A DNA stretch of 64,000 nt from Albimonas pacifica (lineage in GTDB: Bacteria; Pseudomonadota; Alphaproteobacteria; Rhodobacterales; Rhodobacteraceae): contig NZ_FOQH01000012.1 of assembly GCF_900113695.1 (NCBI RefSeq), forward strand, positions 62,001-126,000, read 5' to 3'. How positions within the stretch are numbered: the first letter of the stretch is position 1; every line of letters begins with the position of its first letter. Below the pieces are notes generated by a model that worked only from the letters and a program-made list of their open reading frames with translations, ran no database searches and had not been told where the DNA came from. Shown in pieces: positions 8,066-15,920 of the stretch. Made by a program: the position numbers and the translations under genes.

Positions 8066-8193
8066 GTCCGTCCCCAGTCGTGGCTGTTCGGCGGCATCGC
8101 CGCGCCTCGCCGTCGTCCGGGTCCGGTGGATCCGGTCAAACCCTCAGCGGCCCCTCCTGCCGGTCCGTCGCGGCCCCTTGGCCAGTCGGGCGG

Positions 8194-8222
8194 ACACTAG
8201 AAAGGGGGGGGTGGAGTGTCAA
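8194..8222 (-). promoter_or_regulatory. Sigma-70-type promoter of the F0 operon
   Basis: On the minus strand TTGACA (8222-8217), a 17-base spacer and TAGTGT (8199-8194). The -35 is perfect and the spacing optimal. It lies about 130 bases upstream of the atpI GTG, with no other gene between. Confidence 0.75.
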
Positions 8223-9055
8223 GCTGGGTGAATCGACCCCCGGATGGGGTCAGGTATTTGCAATTCATGAAGAAATTCGCTGATGCGACCGCACGGCGCA
8301 GCGCCCCGGCGCCCCCGGCGTCGCCCCCGGCCCGCCCGCCGCGGGATTCGCGCCCGCGCGCGCGCCGCGCGGGGAGGGCGGGCCCCGCCCCTGCCCCCGC
8401 CCCTGCCGACGCCGCGCCGGCGCCCACCTGCGGCCCGCCGACCCGCCCCGGAGGGGCTTCGCGACGCGGAGGCGGGCGGCGGGAGAGCGCCGCCTGCGTC
8501 GCCGCGGGAGGCGAGGGGCGCCTGCGCCCGGAGGGCGGCTGCGGGCGGCGAGGTCGGGGCGCCGGGCGCACACTATATAGACGCGCCCGCCGCGGCGTTG
8601 CGTGCGGGCGCGATCCGGACGCTCAGGAGACGCCCGGCGGCTCCTGGACCGGGAGCGGGGCGCGGCGGCCGCAGAGGCGGATGCGCGGCGCGACGGCGGG
8701 GGAGAGCGGCGCGGCCGCGTCGGGCGCGCGCTCGCACGGTGGCGGGACCGAGGCGGCCTCGAAGGCGGCGGGGGCCACGTGGCCGGCCCCTCCCAGGGCG
8801 GCGCGCAGGGCGCCGCGGCGGCTGACGAAGGCGTGGAACATGGTCGTTCCTCCGGCGCATTGGCGGTCGGGCCGGGCGGCGACCGTCGCCTCCCTCAGCC
8901 TGTCACGCACGAAGCCCCCCGGCTCCGTCGCACCCTGCGCGGCGAAGCGGGCGATTCCGCGGCCGGGCGGCGGCGGGGGGGCGGCGCGGGGGCGCGCGCG
9001 CCGCGCGGCGACGAACGCGGTTGCCCGCCGCGCCCGCCGGCAATAGACCGCCGCC
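8223..9055. other. Long intergenic region between atp promoter and the CDF gene
   Basis: About 830 bp. Apart from a weak small ORF (8623-8841, minus) no gene is supported. There is an AT-rich island at 8252-8280 next to the atp promoter, and a lone CTATATAG palindrome at 8573-8580. The rest is GC-rich with many shadow frames that have no start signals. Confidence 0.4.
8623..8841 (-). CDS. Possible small protein of unknown function
   Basis: 72-codon frame starting MFHAFVSRRGALRAALGGAG. A clear GGAGGA lies 6 bases before the ATG at 8841. That ribosome site is the main support. The sequence is Ala/Pro/Arg-rich (PPPCERAPDAAAPLSPAVAP) and resembles no family I know. It lies in a long gap, so it may be real or a chance frame. 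Confidence 0.3.
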   Translation of the reverse strand: MFHAFVSRRGALRAALGGAGHVAPAAFEAASVPPPCERAPDAAAPLSPAVAPRIRLCGRRAPLPVQEPPGVS

Positions 9056-9943
9056 ATGAGCGGACGGCTGAACATCAAGGGCGACGACCGGCTGGCGGCC
9101 TCCGCCGGGGCGGCGGCGGTGGCGGTGGCGCTGCTGCTGGCGCTGGTCAAGCTGTGGGCGCTGCGCGAGACCGGCTCGCTGGGGGTCGCGGCGAGCCTGG
9201 CCGATTCCGCCATCGACGCGGTCGCCTCGCTGGCGGGGCTCGCCGCCGTCCTCTACGCCTCCAAGCCCGCCGACGAGGAGCACGCCTTCGGCCACGGCTC
9301 GGCCGAGGACCTGGCCTCGCTGGGTCAGGCGGGGCTGGTGGCGGTCTCGGGGCTGCTGATCGGCTGGCAGGCGATCTCCCGGCTCCTTGCCGACGCGCCC
9401 TCGCCGCTGGCGCGCGAGGAGCTGGGGATGGGGGTGATGGCGGTTTCCATCGTCCTGACCCTGGCGCTGGTCTGGTGGCAGCTGCGCGTCGCGCGGCGCA
9501 CCGGCAGCCCGGTCGTGGCGGCGGACTCGCTGCACTACATGTCCGACCTGCTACCCAACCTGGGCGCCCTGGCGGCGCTGGCGGCCTCGGCCTGGCTGGG
9601 GCTGTCGGATCTCGATTCGCTGGTGGGGCTGGCGGCGGCGGGGCTGCTGCTGGCCGGCGCCTTCCGGGTGGCGAAGCGGGGCTGGCGGGCGCTGATGGAC
9701 CACGGCGCCGACAAGGAGACCCTGCGCCGGCTGAAGGAGATCGCGGACGGGCACCCGGGGCTCGCGGGCTACCACGACCTCAAGACCCGCACCGCCGGCC
9801 GGCGCCTGTTCGTGCAGATCCACGTCGAGCTGCCGGGCGAGCTGCCGCTGCGCGAGGCCCACGACATCGGCGCAAGCCTGCGCCACCGCATCCTGGACGC
9901 CTTCCCGGAGGCGGAAGTCATCGTGCACAAGGACCCCGTCTGA
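9056..9943 (+). CDS. Cation diffusion facilitator family transporter (FieF/YiiP type)
   Basis: Proton-coupled efflux of divalent metals (Zn, Fe, Cd or Mn) across the inner membrane. 295 residues with about six membrane helices. The metal site matches the YiiP tetrad: SLADSAID on helix 2 (D50, D54) and DSLHYMSD on helix 5 (H160, D164). The HAFGHGSAEDL loop is typical of CDF proteins. The C-terminal cytoplasmic metallochaperone-like domain (residues about 205-295) includes YHDLKTRTAGRRLFVQIHVE. It stands alone, with no metal regulator beside it. The exact metal cannot be read from sequence. Confidence 0.93.
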   Translation: MSGRLNIKGDDRLAASAGAAAVAVALLLALVKLWALRETGSLGVAASLADSAIDAVASLAGLAAVLYASKPADEEHAFGHGSAEDLASLGQAGLVAVSGLLIGWQAISRLLADAPSPLAREELGMGVMAVSIVLTLALVWWQLRVARRTGSPVVAADSLHYMSDLLPNLGALAALAASAWLGLSDLDSLVGLAAAGLLLAGAFRVAKRGWRALMDHGADKETLRRLKEIADGHPGLAGYHDLKTRTAGRRLFVQIHVELPGELPLREAHDIGASLRHRILDAFPEAEVIVHKDPV

Positions 9944-10371
9944 CGAGGGCGGCGCGAGCCTGAGGGCCCGGGGGGCGCAGGCGCCCTGCGGGCGGGCTTG
10001 GCTGCGGGGCGCGGGTGGGGACGTCGCTCGGGTTGGGGGCGGTGGAGCCTCCGGCGGGCTCCGGACTCACCCAAGAACAAGACGCCCGCGCCTGTCCTCC
10101 GGACCCGTCCATCGCGTCTGATGCCTGAGCGACTCGCCCGGCCCCGTCAAGGACGAGCCCGCGCAAGCGCGGGTCGCTTCGCGATCCTTGACGGGGCCGG
10201 CCGAGTCGCTCTGATCGGCATCCGCGATGGACGGCTCCGGAGAACAGGCGCTCCCGGGGGGCTGGGGGCGCGGGCGCCCGGGGGCGGGCGGCGCGCCCGG
10301 AGGGGCTGGACGGGGCCGGGGCGCGGCCGTAACGGGGAGGGCTCTGGGATCGACGGGGGAGGACGGGTCGG
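9944..10371. other. Intergenic region dominated by a large palindrome
   Basis: 428 bp between the CDF and ggt-like genes, with no supported gene. Its main content is the 164-bp imperfect inverted repeat at 10088-10251. The flanks are very GC-rich. Confidence 0.6.
10088..10251. repeat. 164-bp imperfect palindrome (two arms of about 70 bp)
   Basis: The left arm begins GCGCCTGT and the right arm ends ACAGGCGC. Between them CCGTCCATCGCG pairs with CGCGATGGACGG, AGCGACTCG with CGAGTCGCT, and GGCCCCGTCAAGGA with TCCTTGACGGGGCC. Only a few mismatches and small bulges occur. At the centre is a hairpin CCCGCGC-AA-GCGCGGG (10158-10173) and a second small one (TCGC-TTC-GCGA). RNA or DNA from either strand would fold into one long rod. 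Function unknown; it could be a terminator, a REP-like element or a MITE remnant. Confidence 0.85.
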
Positions 10372-11910
10372 ATGTCGCGTTTCGCCATCGCCGCGGGGCA
10401 TGTCGCCACCGCCGAAGCCGGGGCCGTGGCCCTGCGCGCCGGAGGCACGGCCGTGGACGCGGTCGTCGCCGCCGCCCTCGCCGCCTGCGCGGCCGAGCCG
10501 CTGCTCGCCGGCCTCTTCGGCGGCGGGTTCCTCGCGGTGCGCGAGGCCTCGGGCCGGTCGCGAATGCTGGACTTCTTCGTGCAGACCCCCCGGCGGCGGC
10601 TCCCCGAGCCGGAGCGGGACCTGCGCGCGATCGAGGCCGATTTCGGCGACGCCCGGCAGAGCTTCCACATCGGCGCGGGCGCCATCGCCACCCCCGGCCT
10701 GGTCCCCGGCCTCGCCGAGGCGCACGCCCGCTTCGGCCGCATCCCGATGCGCGAGCTCGCCCGGCCCGCGCTCGAGGCCGCCGGCCGCGGGCTGCCCTTC
10801 TCGGCCTTCCAGGCGCGCGTCCTGCAGGTGATCGCCCCGATCTGCCGCGCCACCCCCGCCGCCCGCGCCCTGTTCTGCCCCGACGGCGAGACGCTGGCCG
10901 TCGCCGGCGAGACGCTGGCCAACCCCGCGCTCGCCGACGCCATCGACGCCTTCGCCCAGGAGGGGCCGCGCCTGTTCCAGGAGGGCGAGATCGCCCGGGC
11001 GCTCGCGGGGATCGCCGCCGAGGGCGGGCATCTCACGATCGAGGACCTCGCCGCCTACCGCCCCGCCTGGCGCGAGCCGCTGCAGGCCGAGCGGGGGGCG
11101 GCGCGCCTGTCGCTGAACCCCGGCCCGGCGCTGGGCGGCACGCTGGTGGCCCTGGCGCTGCGGCTGGCGCCCGCCGACGCCTCGGCGCTCGACTGGGCCC
11201 ATGCGCTCGCGACGGTCGCGAAGGCCCGCGCCGAGGCCGAGGCGCAGGCCGGGGGCGACGTCCTCGCCCGGCTCGGCGAAGCCACGGCGGAGGGGCTGCG
11301 CGCCCTCGCCGCCCGGCCGCGGTCCGAGCGCGGGACGACCCATGTCTCGGCGGTGGACGCTTCGGGCATGGCGGCGGCGCTGACGCTCTCGAACGGCGAG
11401 GGCTGCGGGCTGGTCGTGCCGGGCACGGGGACCATGGCCAACAACATGCTGGGCGAGGCCGACCTGCTGCCCCGGGGGCTGGACGGCTGGCGGACGGACG
11501 TGCGGCTCGCCTCGATGATGGCGCCCACGGCGATGGCCTGGCCGGACGGGAGCGTGGCGGCGCTGGGCTCGGGCGGCTCCAACCGGATCCGCTCGGCCAT
11601 GGCGCAGGCGATCGCGCGGCTCGCCGACCGGGGCGAGGCGCTGGACCGCGCGATCGAGGCGCCGCGCCTGCATGTCGAGCACGCGCCCCCCGCGGGCGAT
11701 CCCGACGCGCCCCCCGGCCCCTCGATCGACTTCGAGGACCGCTTCCCGGGCGCCGAGCGCGAGGCGCTGACGCGCGCCTTCCCCGCCGCGCGTCCCTGGG
11801 CGCAGGAGAGCCTGTTCTTCGGCGGCGTGCACGCGGTGCGCCGCTCGCGGAGCGGCGTGGTCGAGGCGGCGGCCGACCCGCGACGCGACGGGGCGGCGCT
11901 GACCGCCTGA
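10372..11910 (+). CDS. Gamma-glutamyltransferase family protein (no signal peptide)
   Basis: Ntn-hydrolase of the gamma-glutamyltranspeptidase family, which cleaves gamma-glutamyl bonds or related acyl amides. 512 residues. The predicted self-cleavage and nucleophile site is the first Thr of GTTHVSAVDASG (about residue 322). Further family motifs are SNGEGCGLVVPGTGTMANNM, LASMMAPTAMAWPDG and ALGSGGSNRIRSAM. Unlike classical GGT it has no signal peptide (starts MSRFAIAAGHVATAEAGAVA) and would be cytoplasmic. It is shorter than E. coli GGT (about 580). The closest function may be a different gamma-glutamyl amide or acylase substrate. Single gene. Confidence 0.88.
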   Translation: MSRFAIAAGHVATAEAGAVALRAGGTAVDAVVAAALAACAAEPLLAGLFGGGFLAVREASGRSRMLDFFVQTPRRRLPEPERDLRAIEADFGDARQSFHIGAGAIATPGLVPGLAEAHARFGRIPMRELARPALEAAGRGLPFSAFQARVLQVIAPICRATPAARALFCPDGETLAVAGETLANPALADAIDAFAQEGPRLFQEGEIARALAGIAAEGGHLTIEDLAAYRPAWREPLQAERGAARLSLNPGPALGGTLVALALRLAPADASALDWAHALATVAKARAEAEAQAGGDVLARLGEATAEGLRALAARPRSERGTTHVSAVDASGMAAALTLSNGEGCGLVVPGTGTMANNMLGEADLLPRGLDGWRTDVRLASMMAPTAMAWPDGSVAALGSGGSNRIRSAMAQAIARLADRGEALDRAIEAPRLHVEHAPPAGDPDAPPGPSIDFEDRFPGAEREALTRAFPAARPWAQESLFFGGVHAVRRSRSGVVEAAADPRRDGAALTA

Positions 11911-11998
11911 CGCGCGCCGCGGCCTTCACGCGGAATTAACCACGGGCGGCGAGGCTCGGCGCTTCCGAATCCTGGCCGCGCGGAGGTCGCGACCGAGC

Positions 11999-13966
11999 AT
12001 GTCTTCGCCGTCCAGCCCGCCGGCGCCGCGCCGCGCCGGGCGCGAGGTCTCGCCGCTCGCGCCGCGCCCCGGCCCGCGACGTCCGCCGTCGGAGCGGCTG
12101 GGCGCCCTGCTGGTGCGCGACGGCGCAGCCTCGGAGCTCTCGATCGCCGTGGCCCTGCGCCGCCAGCGCCGCTCCGGCGCGCCGCTGGGGGAGATCCTGC
12201 TGGCCCATGGCCTCGTCTCGCCCGAGGCGGTGGCCCGGGCGGTGGCCCGGCAGATGGGGATCGAGGTCGCGGATCTCGCGGCGCATCCGCCGGATCCGGC
12301 GCTGCTGGCCGCAACGCCCCTTCAGGCGATGGCGACCTGGCGGGCGGCGCCCTGGCGGCGCGACGAAGGCGATCCGCGGCGGGTGACGCTGGCCACCCCC
12401 GACCCGGCCCGGCTGCTGCGCGATCCGGAGGCGGTGCGCCGGGCTTTCGATCTGCCGCGCGACACGCGCCTGCGGGCGGCGGTCTGCACGGGCGCGGGGC
12501 TCGACGCCGCGCTGATGGCCGTGCCGGGGGAGCGGCGGGCGGCGCGCGCCGCGGGACGGGCGCCGCGCAGCCTCTCGGCGCAGGGGCTCTCGGGGCCGCG
12601 GGCGCGGATCGCGCTGGCGGCGGCGCTGCTGGCGATCCCGGCGGCGGCCGTCGTCGAGCCGGGGGCGGTGCTGGCGCTGGTGTTCCTCGCCGCGCTGGCA
12701 TTCAACGCGGCCAACATGGCGGTGCGCGTGGCGGCCCTGTTCATGGCGCCCGAGCGGCCCGCGCCCGCCGCGCCGCCGCCGCCGGAGCCGACCGCGGCGA
12801 CGCCCTGCGTGACCCTGCTGATCGCCCTCTACAAGGAGCCGCAGGCCGCCCCCGGCCTGATCGCCGCCCTGCGCCGGCTGGACTACCCGGCCGAGCGGCT
12901 GGAGGCGATCCTGGCGGTGGAGCACGACGACCCCGAGACCGTCGCCGCCATCCACGCCGCCGACCCGCCGCCCTGGCTGCGGGTGATCGCCGCCCCGCCC
13001 GGCGGGCCGCGCACCAAGCCGCGCGCGCTGAACCATGCGCTCGACTTCGCCCGCGGGACCATCGTGGGCGTCTACGATGCCGAGGACCGCCCCGACCCCG
13101 ACCAGATCCGCAAGGCGGTGGAGGGGTTCGCCCGCTCGCCGCCCCGGGTCGCCTGCCTGCAGGCGCGGCTGAGGATCTCCAACGGGCGGGAGGGCTGGCT
13201 CAGCCGCTGCTTCGCCATGGAATACGCCGCCTGGTTCCACCTGGTGCTGCCGGCGCTGGTGCGGATGGGGGCGCCGGTCCCGCTGGCGGGGACCTCGCTG
13301 TTCATCCGCCGCCGGGTGCTGGAGCGGGTGGGCGGCTGGGACGCCTGGAACGTGACCGAGGACGCGGACCTGGGCGTGCGCCTGGCCCGCGCGGGCTACC
13401 TGACGCGGATGTTCGATTCCGACACCGGAGAGGAGGCCGTCACCCGCCCCGGCGCCTGGCTGCGCCAGCGCTCGCGCTGGCAGAAGGGCTACCTGCAGAC
13501 CTGGCAGATCCACATGCGCGACCCCTGGCGGCTGTGGCGGGAGCTCGGCTGGCGGGGCTTCCTGGGGATGCAGGTGCATTTCGTGGGCGCGGGGGCCGCG
13601 TTCCTGTCGCAGCCGCTGTTCTGGACCGCGCTCTTCGCCTGGCCGCTGCTGGCGGGGGGCTCGCCGCTGCTGGACCGGCCGGGCTGGACGGTGCTGCTGC
13701 TGCTGGGCTTCATGCACGCGGGGCAGGGGGTGCTGCTGGCCTCGGTGCTGGTGGGGCTCAGGCGGGCGGGCTGGCGGATCAGCCTCGCGCAGGCGCTGGT
13801 CCTGCCGTTCTACTGGCCGCTGGCGACGCTGGCGGCGTTCAAGGCGCTGAAGGAATCGGTCACCGCCCCGGCCTACTGGGACAAGACCGGCCACGGCGCG
13901 GGCCCGGCGGTGGAGGGGGCGGCGACCATCCGCCGATCGGGGCGCGCCGCGGGGGCGGGGGGGTGA
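11999..13966 (+). CDS. Membrane glycosyltransferase family 2 with N-terminal MshEN-like domain
   Basis: 655-residue inner-membrane glycosyltransferase. The N-terminus (about 30-150) resembles the MshEN / GspE N-terminal domain, with the LGALLVRDGAASELSIAVAL and LGEILLAHGLVSPEAVARAV repeat pattern. That domain binds c-di-GMP in some proteins. Two hydrophobic helices follow near 200-245. The GT-A catalytic domain has TLLIALYKEP, VYDAEDRP (about 357), TEDADLGVRL (about 453) and QRSRWQKG (about 488), the pattern of processive enzymes. C-terminal membrane helices complete it. It may make an extracellular polysaccharide; product unknown. Convergent with the next gene, 7 bases apart. Confidence 0.88.
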   Translation: MSSPSSPPAPRRAGREVSPLAPRPGPRRPPSERLGALLVRDGAASELSIAVALRRQRRSGAPLGEILLAHGLVSPEAVARAVARQMGIEVADLAAHPPDPALLAATPLQAMATWRAAPWRRDEGDPRRVTLATPDPARLLRDPEAVRRAFDLPRDTRLRAAVCTGAGLDAALMAVPGERRAARAAGRAPRSLSAQGLSGPRARIALAAALLAIPAAAVVEPGAVLALVFLAALAFNAANMAVRVAALFMAPERPAPAAPPPPEPTAATPCVTLLIALYKEPQAAPGLIAALRRLDYPAERLEAILAVEHDDPETVAAIHAADPPPWLRVIAAPPGGPRTKPRALNHALDFARGTIVGVYDAEDRPDPDQIRKAVEGFARSPPRVACLQARLRISNGREGWLSRCFAMEYAAWFHLVLPALVRMGAPVPLAGTSLFIRRRVLERVGGWDAWNVTEDADLGVRLARAGYLTRMFDSDTGEEAVTRPGAWLRQRSRWQKGYLQTWQIHMRDPWRLWRELGWRGFLGMQVHFVGAGAAFLSQPLFWTALFAWPLLAGGSPLLDRPGWTVLLLLGFMHAGQGVLLASVLVGLRRAGWRISLAQALVLPFYWPLATLAAFKALKESVTAPAYWDKTGHGAGPAVEGAATIRRSGRAAGAGG

Positions 13967-13973
13967 GGGGCGC

Positions 13974-14849
13974 TCACCACTCCCAGCCGCCGCCCTCCAT
14001 CCAGCGCTGGCGGCGCTTCTCGCCGATCAGGCAGTCGATCCGCGGGGCCCGGGCCTGGCCGCCGAGGCCGAGCTGCGCGGGGATCGCGGCGGGCCGCGCG
14101 GGCGCGCGGATGGCGGGGACCGGGACGGAGTGGGGCGCGGCGATCTCCAGGATCAGCTTGCGCCGGATCGTCTCGGGGAATTTCGCCTGCTCCCACAGGG
14201 GGAGCACGAAGCTGAGGGGGCCGCCGATCACGCAGTCCTCGTAATAGATGTCGAGCTCGCGCAGGCTGAAGGGGCCGTCGTTGGCCTTCATCATCAGCGG
14301 CAGGCCGTTGATGACGACGCCCGCCGCCACAGCCTCGTCGCGCGCGGCGGTCACCGGGCGGCCCGCGTTGTTGGGCCCGTCGCCGGAGATGTCGACGACC
14401 CGGCGCAGCCCCTCGAAGCCGTTGCCCTCGAAGGCGGCGAGCGCGAAGTCGATGGCGCCCGAGATCGAGGTCCCCACCGCCGCCGAGATCCGCCCCTCCG
14501 CCAGCCCGTCGGCGAAGGCATGGGCCGAGGCGGGGCCGTCGAGCAGCCGCCAGCCGCTGTCGATCCCGCGTCGCCCGGGGCCCGCCCATTCGAAGTAGCG
14601 CACGGCGATGCGCCCCAGCAGCCCGCCCTCGATGGCGCGGATCACCTCGCCGTCGCGCAGGGCGGCGACGTAGCCGTCGCGCTGGATGCGCAGCTCCTCG
14701 AGGTCCATCGAGCGGGAGATGTCGACGGCCAGCACCAGCTCGACGTCGACCTCGGCGATGGTCCCCTGCGCCTGGGCCCCGCGCGGCGCGAGCGCGGCGA
14801 GGGCGAGGAGGAGCAGGACGGGGGCGAGGCGCGCGGGGCTGAATCTCAT
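13974..14849 (-). CDS. DUF1194 protein with von Willebrand factor A-like fold, exported
   Basis: 291 residues. A signal peptide (MRFSPARLAPVLLLLALAAL, ending near AQAQG) is followed by VDVELVLAVDISRSMDLEEL. The D-x-S-x-S there is the metal-ion adhesion site of VWA domains. VVDISGDGPNNAGRPVTAAR is the second hallmark of DUF1194. A cysteine pair late in the protein could form a disulphide (ELDIYYEDCVIGG and RIDCLIGE). Role in the periplasm is unknown. It is downstream of, and same strand as, the GNAT gene at 14930. Confidence 0.88.
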   Translation of the reverse strand: MRFSPARLAPVLLLLALAALAPRGAQAQGTIAEVDVELVLAVDISRSMDLEELRIQRDGYVAALRDGEVIRAIEGGLLGRIAVRYFEWAGPGRRGIDSGWRLLDGPASAHAFADGLAEGRISAAVGTSISGAIDFALAAFEGNGFEGLRRVVDISGDGPNNAGRPVTAARDEAVAAGVVINGLPLMMKANDGPFSLRELDIYYEDCVIGGPLSFVLPLWEQAKFPETIRRKLILEIAAPHSVPVPAIRAPARPAAIPAQLGLGGQARAPRIDCLIGEKRRQRWMEGGGWEW

Positions 14850-14929
14850 TCGGAACGATAGGCGCCGTCTTCCCGCGCGGGCAACGCCGCAGGACGCGCC
14901 GCCCCCTCACGCCCGCGCGAGCGGGGCGG

Positions 14930-15496
14930 TCAGGGCCGGTGCAGGGCGTAGACCTGGCCGCCCGCGGGCAGGTCGAGACGGACGTAGCGCAGGCCCACCC
15001 GCTCCAGCGTGCGGATCAGGGCGGCGTCGCCGGGAGCGGCCAGCGCCTCGATCCGGGCGGGGGCGTCGTCGGGATCGGGCGGGCGCGAGAGCGGGCGGCG
15101 GGTGACCGGGCTGCGCGGGACCGCGGGCCGGGCGAAGGCGGCGATCAGCACGGCGGCGGCGGCCTCGGCGCCCAGGCCCTCGCCGCGCTGGGCGGGGGCG
15201 AGCAGCAGGGCGAGGCGGGGCGCGTCGGGGGACGCGCCGGGCGCGAGGCCGGCGACGCCTGCCAGCCCCGTGCGCCCGCGACGCTCGATCGCCAGGGCCG
15301 CGGGCTCTCCGGCGGCGAGGCGGGCGCGCTGCTCGGCCGCCCAGACCTCGCCGAAGCCGGTGGGGCGGGGGCCGCCGGCGCGGGCCATGGCCAGCGGGTC
15401 GGAGAAGATCGCGTCCAGCGCCGGCGCGTCCGCGGCCGCCGGCGCGCGCAGGCGCAGGCGCGGGGTGTCGAGCGGCAGGTCGAAGGCGAGGGTCAT
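14930..15496 (-). CDS. GNAT family N-acetyltransferase
   Basis: 188 residues starting MTLAFDLPLDTPRLRLRAPA, the usual beginning of RimJ/RimL-type GNAT enzymes. The acetyl-CoA loop is visible as LLAPAQRGEGLGAEAAAAVL (Q/R-x-x-G-x-G/A). It probably acetylates a protein N-terminus or small amine; substrate not readable. I chose the ATG at 15496 because the family start lies there. The ORF continues upstream only as low-complexity sequence. The DUF1194 gene follows after 80 bases on the same strand. Confidence 0.82.
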   Translation of the reverse strand: MTLAFDLPLDTPRLRLRAPAAADAPALDAIFSDPLAMARAGGPRPTGFGEVWAAEQRARLAAGEPAALAIERRGRTGLAGVAGLAPGASPDAPRLALLLAPAQRGEGLGAEAAAAVLIAAFARPAVPRSPVTRRPLSRPPDPDDAPARIEALAAPGDAALIRTLERVGLRYVRLDLPAGGQVYALHRP

Positions 15497-15920
15497 CGGC
15501 AGGGGGCGGCGGTCCAGGAGGGCAGGGAGGGCGGAGCGGCGCAGGTCGCGGTCGGCGCGGCCTTCGACAGGCAGATAGGCGCGCGCAGGGCGTCTGACGA
15601 CCCCGGCGGGGCAGGGCGTGCCGGCGATCGGGGCCGTTCCAGGGGCGGCTGCGGCGGGATTCGGCGCAGGGCGCGGGCCGGAGATGGGCGTCGGAAGGAC
15701 CAATGGGGGCCAACGTCGCGAGAGGCCCCGGGGCAGGCCCGGGGCGCCCCCCGCGGGCCGGTCGGGTGGTCCGACCGGGGAAGGGGGGCGCGATCTCTGC
15801 GGCGGCGGAGGCGGAAAGGCCCCGGGGCGACCCGTCGGGAGGCCCTGGGCAGGTCCATCGGAGGAGCCGCGCGCGCCCTGCGGGCGCGCGGCGGCGGGGT
15901 GAGGCGGCAAGCCCGCGGGG
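15497..15920. other. Intergenic region between gabD-like gene and GNAT gene
   Basis: 424 bp, both flanking genes on the minus strand. The one clear structure is a perfect 8-bp hairpin CCGGTCGG / CCGACCGG at 15758-15778. No T run follows. No gene supported. Confidence 0.4.

Noticed and set aside
8268-9046. Plus-strand frame starting MKKFADATARR
   Set aside because: The start looks attractive but the rest is Arg/Pro/Ala low complexity with no domain; the AT-rich start belongs to the region upstream of the atp promoter.
15758-15778. Hairpin CCGGTCGG/CCGACCGG as the gabD terminator
   Set aside because: It lies more than 140 bases from the gabD stop and has no T run, so I only mention it in the gap description.
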